NCBI GenBank assembly: GCA_963691885.1
Contig: OY829843.1
Span: 1,302,001-1,366,000, forward strand
Source of the DNA: G963691885 sp963691885
GTDB taxonomy: Bacteria > Pseudomonadota > Alphaproteobacteria > UBA8366 > Aestuariispiraceae
Direction: 5' to 3'
DNA: 64,000 nt
The notes below the pieces were generated by a model, which made no database searches, was not told where the DNA came from, and saw only the letters and a list, made by a program, of their open reading frames with translations. A program made the position numbers and the translations under genes. Positions 59,407 to 64,000 of this stretch are shown here, in pieces; position 1 is the first letter of the stretch; each line of letters starts with the position of its first letter.

Positions 59407-60846
59407 ATGACGACAAAAAACATGCTGCAATTTGTCAGCAGAGATCAGGCAACACCGGAAAAACGGTCTTCCGAGCTGCGCAGAACCGATTTTGAAGAAA
59501 TCTACGAGCGCTATCGGACGGATGCTGCCCAGGAGCAGGCGGGTCGCTGTTCACAATGCGGTGTGCCGTACTGTCAGATCCATTGCCCCCTCCACAACAA
59601 CATCCCGGACTGGCTGATGCTGACCGCCGAAGGGCGCTATGAAGAAGCCTTTGAGGTGTCCAGCGCGACCAATACCTTCCCGGAGGTTTGTGGCCGGATC
59701 TGTCCCCAGGATCGCCTCTGCGAAGGGAACTGTGTGATTGAGCAATCGGGCCATGGCACCGTGACCATCGGCTCTGTCGAAAAATACGTCACCGACAAGG
59801 CCTGGGACGAAGGCTGGGTTCAGCCAATTCGCCCGGTACGCCAGAGAGAGGGATCCATCGGCATCATCGGCGCCGGTCCCGGCGGGCTGGCCGCGGCAGA
59901 GCGCCTGCGCCGCCGCGGGTATGAGGTTCACGTCTATGACCGCTATGACCGGGTTGGCGGCTTGATGATCTATGGCATTCCAAACTTCAAACTGGAAAAA
60001 GATGTCGTACAGCGTCGGACCGAGTGGCTCATCGATGGTGGCGTTGAGTTCCACCTGAACTGCGAAATCGGCAAAGACGCCACATTTGACGAGTTGCGCG
60101 ACCGCCACGATGCGGTGTTGATCGCAACCGGTGTGTACAAGGCGCGGGACCTTTCGGTACCGGGCCGTGGCCTGAAAAACGTTATTCCGGCCATGACCTA
60201 TCTTACCGCCAGCAACCGTAAGGGGCTGGGCGATGATGTCCCGGAATTTGATGATGGCACCCTGAACGCGGCCGGCAAAAACGTCGTTGTCGTCGGTGGC
60301 GGTGACACCGCCATGGATTGTGTCAGGTCTGCTATACGACAAGGCGCCAAATCGGTAAAATGCCTCTATCGCCGGGACCGCGCGAACATGCCGGGATCCC
60401 TTCGCGAGGTTCAGAACGCCGAGGAAGAAGGTGTCGAGTTTAAGTGGCTCTCTGCGCCAGAGGCGTTCATCGGTGATGATGCCATAACAGGTGTCCGTGC
60501 GATTCAGATGCGCCTTGGTCGCCCCGATGCGACTGGTCGCCGGGCCCCGAAACCGATCGAAAACAGCCATGAAGTCCTGGATTGCGATCTGGGCATATTG
60601 GCCCTCGGCTTTGATCCGGAAGATCTGCCGACCCTCTATGATCAGCCGGAACTGCCCGTATCACGCTGGGGCACGGTCAAGATCAACCACACGACCAAGA
60701 TGACCGATATGGACGGTGTGTTTGCAGCCGGTGATATCGTTCGCGGGGCCAGCCTGGTGGTCTGGGCCATTCGTGACGGCAGGGACGCGGCGGACCAGAT
60801 CCACACCTATCTGGATCAGGCGAAACAGGCAGCTGCTGCCGAGTAA
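59407..60846 (+). CDS. gltD: Glutamate synthase small subunit GltD
   Basis: 479 residues. The N-terminal 4Fe-4S region carries the two Cys sets CSQCGVPYCQIHCPLHNNIP and CGRICPQDRLCEGNCV. The FAD motif is IIGAGPGGLAAAERLRRRGY and the NADPH motif VVVVGGGDTAMDCVRSAIRQ. A second in-frame start (ATG 59395) is 4 codons upstream; GGGG fits 59407 better. GltD transfers electrons from NADPH to GltB. It lies 50 bp before gltB and is co-transcribed with it in the order gltD-gltB. Confidence 0.96.
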   Translation: MTTKNMLQFVSRDQATPEKRSSELRRTDFEEIYERYRTDAAQEQAGRCSQCGVPYCQIHCPLHNNIPDWLMLTAEGRYEEAFEVSSATNTFPEVCGRICPQDRLCEGNCVIEQSGHGTVTIGSVEKYVTDKAWDEGWVQPIRPVRQREGSIGIIGAGPGGLAAAERLRRRGYEVHVYDRYDRVGGLMIYGIPNFKLEKDVVQRRTEWLIDGGVEFHLNCEIGKDATFDELRDRHDAVLIATGVYKARDLSVPGRGLKNVIPAMTYLTASNRKGLGDDVPEFDDGTLNAAGKNVVVVGGGDTAMDCVRSAIRQGAKSVKCLYRRDRANMPGSLREVQNAEEEGVEFKWLSAPEAFIGDDAITGVRAIQMRLGRPDATGRRAPKPIENSHEVLDCDLGILALGFDPEDLPTLYDQPELPVSRWGTVKINHTTKMTDMDGVFAAGDIVRGASLVVWAIRDGRDAADQIHTYLDQAKQAAAAE

Positions 60847-60896
60847 CAGACCCAATACCACCGGACAGTATTTCCGGTTATCTGGAGGACAGACGA

Positions 60897-63800
60897 ATGA
60901 GTGAAAACGGCACGAACTGGGTCGAGCGCTATCAAAACAATGCAGAGATGCTGGCAGAACGCGGCATGTATCTGCCGGAATCAGAGACATCTGCCTGTGG
61001 CGTAGGTCTTGTCGCCTCTATCGATGGGACGCCACGACGCGATGTCGTCGAAGCCGGTATCCAGGCATTGCGGGCATTGTGGCATCGTGGCGCTGTCGAC
61101 GCCGATGGCAAGACCGGCGATGGGGCAGGCATCCACGTCCAGATCCCTCAGGAGTTTTTCAAACGCCATATCAGCCGGACCGGTCATGAACCAGGCGAAG
61201 GCCGGTTGGCTGTTGGCATGGTCTTTCTTCCCAGAACCGATTTGGCGGCCCAGGAACGGGTACGGCAAATCGTAGAAAGCCAGATCATGCGTATTGGTCA
61301 CCGCATCTATGGATGGCGCCAGGTCCCTGTCATGGTCGATGTCATCGGTGAAAAAGCCAATGCAACGCGTCCCGAGATCGAACAGATCATGGTCGAGAAT
61401 GCCCGGAATGTATCCGATGAAGTGTTTGAATCCGATCTTTTTGTAATCCGCCGCTGCATCGAAAAAGCAGTTCTTCAGGAAAACATCAGCGACGCCTATA
61501 TCTGCTCGCTCAGCTGCCGCTCCATCATCTATAAAGGCCTGTTCCTGGCGGAGCAATTGACGACCTTTTACCCGGATCTGCTGGACGATCTGTTTGTGTC
61601 GAACTTCGCGATTTATCACCAGCGCTATTCGACAAACACGTTCCCGGCCTGGCCGCTCGCCCAGCCGTTTCGTGTGCTCGCCCATAACGGCGAGATCAAC
61701 ACATTGCTTGGCAATGTAAACTGGATGAAGAGCCACGAAACACGGTTTGACGACCCGATCTTTGGTGAACATGTGAATGATATCAAGCCGATCATTCAGC
61801 CGGGCAGCTCTGACTCTGCAGCCCTCGATGCCGTGTTTGAGACCCTTGTTCGGACCAAGCGGGATCTGCCAGAGGTTAAATCCCTGCTCATCCCCGAGGC
61901 CTGGGAACATTCGGATACGCTGCCCAAGGAGCATCGTGACTATTACAAATACGCGAATGGTGTGATGGAGCCCTGGGATGGACCGGCTGCGATCTGTGGC
62001 TATGGCGGGCGCTGGGCACTTGCCGGCCTGGACCGGAACGGCCTCAGACCGCTTCGCTACGTCGTAACCGGGGACGGGCTTTTGATCGTTGGCTCCGAAG
62101 TGGGCATGGTCAAGGTTGACGAAAAGACCGTCGTCGAGAAGGGCCGCATCGGTCCCGGTCAGATGATCGCTGTTAACCTGGCGGAAGGTCGCCTGTATCA
62201 TGACCGCGCGCTTAAAGACCATGTAGCGGCAAAAGCCCCGTTTGGCGAGTGGGTGGAGAATATCAAGACGCTCGAATCCCTGCCTCAGGGCGACTCCACT
62301 GCGCGTTTTGAGAAAGACGAATTGCGCCGTCGTATGGTTGCATATGGCTGGTCGCTGGAGGATCTGGAACTGATCCTGCAACCGATGATCGACGAGGGTA
62401 AGGAAGCAACCGGGTCGATGGGTGACGACACACCGCTCGCGGTCCTGTCCGATCGCTATCGAGGGATGCATCACTACTTCCGTCAGAACTTCAGTCAGGT
62501 GACGAACCCGCCGATCGACTCGCTTCGCGAACGCTCGGTGATGAGCCTGAAAACAAGGCTTGGAAATCTCGGCAATATCCTGGAACAGGATGAAAGCCAG
62601 CTTGAAATTCTGGAACTAGACAGTCCGGTTCTGACCAACACGGACTACGCCCGGATCTCGGCCTATTTTGGTGATGGTGCCGCCGAGATCGACTGTACAT
62701 TCGATCCCAATGCCGGGCCCGCTGCCCTACGTGAAGCAGTATATCGTGTCCAGCGTGAGGCAGAAGATGCCGTGCGCGGTGGCAGTCTGCATCTGATCCT
62801 GTCGGACAAGGCTGTCTCCCAGGGGCGCGCCGCAATGCCAATGATCTTGGCAACAGCAGCTGTTCACACACATCTGGTGAAATCCGAACTGCGCACCTTT
62901 ACTTCGATTGGCGTGAAATCCGGTGAATGTCTGGACGTGCACTATGTCGCCGTATTGATCGGCGTCGGTGCGACTTGCGTGAACCCCTATCTAGCCGAGG
63001 AAGCGATTGTGGATCGTCATAGCCGCAGCCTGGTAACAGCCATCAGTGCTGAAAAAGCGATTGCGAACTATGCAAAGTCAATTGGAGACGGGTTGCTGAA
63101 GGTTATGTCCAAGATGGGCATCTCGATCATCAGTTCCTATCGCGGCGGCCTGAACTTTGAAGCCGTCGGCCTTTCCAGATCTACGGTGAACGAGTTTTTC
63201 CCCGGACTGACATCCCGCATTTCAGGTATTGGTCTGACCGGTATCCAGCGGATCGTCCTGCGCCAGCATGACCGGGCATTCAATGATGACTTCGTCGCTT
63301 TGCCTGTCGGTGGTTTTTATCGCTATCGCCGAGGCGGTGAGGGCCATGCCTGGGAAGGGGACATGATCCATACATTGCAGACCGCGGTCGCAAGTGACAG
63401 CTACTCCATCTACAAGCGGTATGCCCAGGCCATTCGCGATCAGGATCCGGTTAATCTGCGTGACCTCATAGACTTTGATTTTCACGGCGAACAGATCCCG
63501 GTTGATGATGTCGAATCCATCACCGAGATTCGGAAGCGGTTGGTGGCACCGGGGATTTCACTTGGGGCGCTGTCCCCCCTCGCCCATGAGACGCTGTCCA
63601 TCGCGATGAACCGCATTGGGGCGCGTTCCGATTCCGGCGAGGGTGGTGAAGATCCGGCCCGTTACAGCCCGCGCTCCAATGGCGACAATGCGTCGAGTGC
63701 CATTAAGCAGGTTGCTTCAGGCCGGTTTGGCGTGACGGCAGAATATCTCAATAACTGTAAAGAGATTGAGATAAAAATGGCTCAGGGCGCAAAACCCGGC

Positions 63801-64000
63801 GAAGGGGGTCAGTTGCCCGGCTTCAAAGTCAGCAAGTTGATTGCGAAGCTTCGCAACTCCACAGAGGGTGTGACGCTAATCAGCCCGCCACCGCATCACG
63901 ATATTTACTCTATCGAGGATCTGGCGCAGCTGATCTATGACCTGAAACAGATCAACCCGGACGCCAAGGTTTGCGTTAAACTGGTGGCGCGGTCCGGTAT
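60897..64000 (+). CDS. gltB: Glutamate synthase large subunit GltB (3' end beyond the window)
   Basis: The frame is open from ATG 60897 to the window end, 1034 full codons of an expected 1500 or so. A 33-residue propeptide is followed by the N-terminal nucleophile Cys34 (ETSACGVGLVASIDG) of the class II glutamine amidotransferase domain, whose further blocks FAIYHQRYSTNTFPAWPLAQ and RVLAHNGEINTLLGN are clear. The central domain and the FMN/synthase domain start (SSDSGEGGEDPARY-type motif at about 63625-63665, GRFGVTAEYLNNC, KPGEGGQLPG) follow. The enzyme makes two glutamates from glutamine and 2-oxoglutarate with electrons from GltD. GGAGGA precedes the start by ten bases. Confidence 0.97.
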   Translation, partial: MSENGTNWVERYQNNAEMLAERGMYLPESETSACGVGLVASIDGTPRRDVVEAGIQALRALWHRGAVDADGKTGDGAGIHVQIPQEFFKRHISRTGHEPGEGRLAVGMVFLPRTDLAAQERVRQIVESQIMRIGHRIYGWRQVPVMVDVIGEKANATRPEIEQIMVENARNVSDEVFESDLFVIRRCIEKAVLQENISDAYICSLSCRSIIYKGLFLAEQLTTFYPDLLDDLFVSNFAIYHQRYSTNTFPAWPLAQPFRVLAHNGEINTLLGNVNWMKSHETRFDDPIFGEHVNDIKPIIQPGSSDSAALDAVFETLVRTKRDLPEVKSLLIPEAWEHSDTLPKEHRDYYKYANGVMEPWDGPAAICGYGGRWALAGLDRNGLRPLRYVVTGDGLLIVGSEVGMVKVDEKTVVEKGRIGPGQMIAVNLAEGRLYHDRALKDHVAAKAPFGEWVENIKTLESLPQGDSTARFEKDELRRRMVAYGWSLEDLELILQPMIDEGKEATGSMGDDTPLAVLSDRYRGMHHYFRQNFSQVTNPPIDSLRERSVMSLKTRLGNLGNILEQDESQLEILELDSPVLTNTDYARISAYFGDGAAEIDCTFDPNAGPAALREAVYRVQREAEDAVRGGSLHLILSDKAVSQGRAAMPMILATAAVHTHLVKSELRTFTSIGVKSGECLDVHYVAVLIGVGATCVNPYLAEEAIVDRHSRSLVTAISAEKAIANYAKSIGDGLLKVMSKMGISIISSYRGGLNFEAVGLSRSTVNEFFPGLTSRISGIGLTGIQRIVLRQHDRAFNDDFVALPVGGFYRYRRGGEGHAWEGDMIHTLQTAVASDSYSIYKRYAQAIRDQDPVNLRDLIDFDFHGEQIPVDDVESITEIRKRLVAPGISLGALSPLAHETLSIAMNRIGARSDSGEGGEDPARYSPRSNGDNASSAIKQVASGRFGVTAEYLNNCKEIEIKMAQGAKPGEGGQLPGFKVSKLIAKLRNSTEGVTLISPPPHHDIYSIEDLAQLIYDLKQINPDAKVCVKLVARSG

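Noticed and set aside
59551..60570. 339-codon open frame on the minus strand
   Set aside because: Antisense to gltD; no domain signature.
60981..62474. 497-codon open frame on the minus strand
   Set aside because: It lies entirely antisense to gltB, whose protein is fully recognisable; long antisense frames are expected in GC-rich coding DNA.

Overview
The window looks like chromosomal DNA of a marine-type alphaproteobacterium, probably in or near the Rhodospirillales. This is an inference from gene content. The block rnd-kdsD-lptC-lptA-lptB-rpoN-hpf-ptsN, a complex I NDUFA9-type SDR next to uppP and gltD/gltB, a ScfR-like regulator beside an SSF-histidine kinase, and short operons with ATGA/GTGA overlaps all fit that group. 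Most genes are moderately GC-rich. Two patches (about 33.7-35.6 kb and 55.0-57.0 kb) are visibly richer in A+T and look acquired.

Layout. 0-7 kb holds signalling: the tail of a hybrid histidine kinase (receiver + HPt), a PhyH dioxygenase, and a left-pointing set of ScfR-like regulator, single-domain response regulator, small membrane protein and SSF-STAC-histidine kinase, which resembles acetate/short-chain-acid sensing of the CrbS type. 7-12.4 kb is a livKHMGF-type ABC operon with a Tat-exported binding protein. 12.4-20.6 kb has a CDP-alcohol phosphatidyltransferase, a small exported protein, chrB-chrA chromate resistance, a MazG-like hydrolase, an enolase-superfamily enzyme and a CHAT/TPR lipoprotein gene broken by one in-frame TAA. 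20.7-26 kb has an MFS transporter, then a rhombosortase gene overlapping a VIT/vWA protein that ends in a GlyGly-CTERM-like tail. This operon is divergent from a membrane-anchored alpha/beta hydrolase across four copies of a TTGAACA-N-TGTTCAA palindrome. 26-30 kb is a small catabolic-looking set (frameshifted FAD oxidoreductase, PRISE-type reductase, isochorismatase-fold protein without its triad, HIBADH-like dehydrogenase).

30.1-35.7 kb is a genomic island bounded by an 18-bp direct repeat of the 3' end of tRNA-Ser(GCT). It holds a complete IS66 element with an 8-bp target duplication, a truncated IS630 relative with an A8 slippage site, a Rep-like winged-helix gene with iteron-like repeats inside its coding sequence, and small hypothetical genes. 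No integrase is visible.

35.8-42.1 kb: an OmpA/FecR pair divergent from a HATPase (anti-sigma-like) gene, SMP-30, an isopropylmalate dehydrogenase-family enzyme, a Gfo/Idh/MocA oxidoreductase, Hsp20 and a XRE regulator. 42.4-50 kb: the core envelope/RpoN block, all leftward. 50-55 kb: two hypothetical genes, then a cobalamin-riboswitch-controlled operon (DUF1636, ATPase, binding protein, permease) for B12 or corrinoid uptake. 55-57 kb: an AT-rich patch with a 44-aa protein and a XRE-ImmA regulator next to tRNA-Leu(CAG). 57.2-64 kb: NDUFA9-like SDR, uppP, gltD and the 5' part of gltB, which runs off the end.
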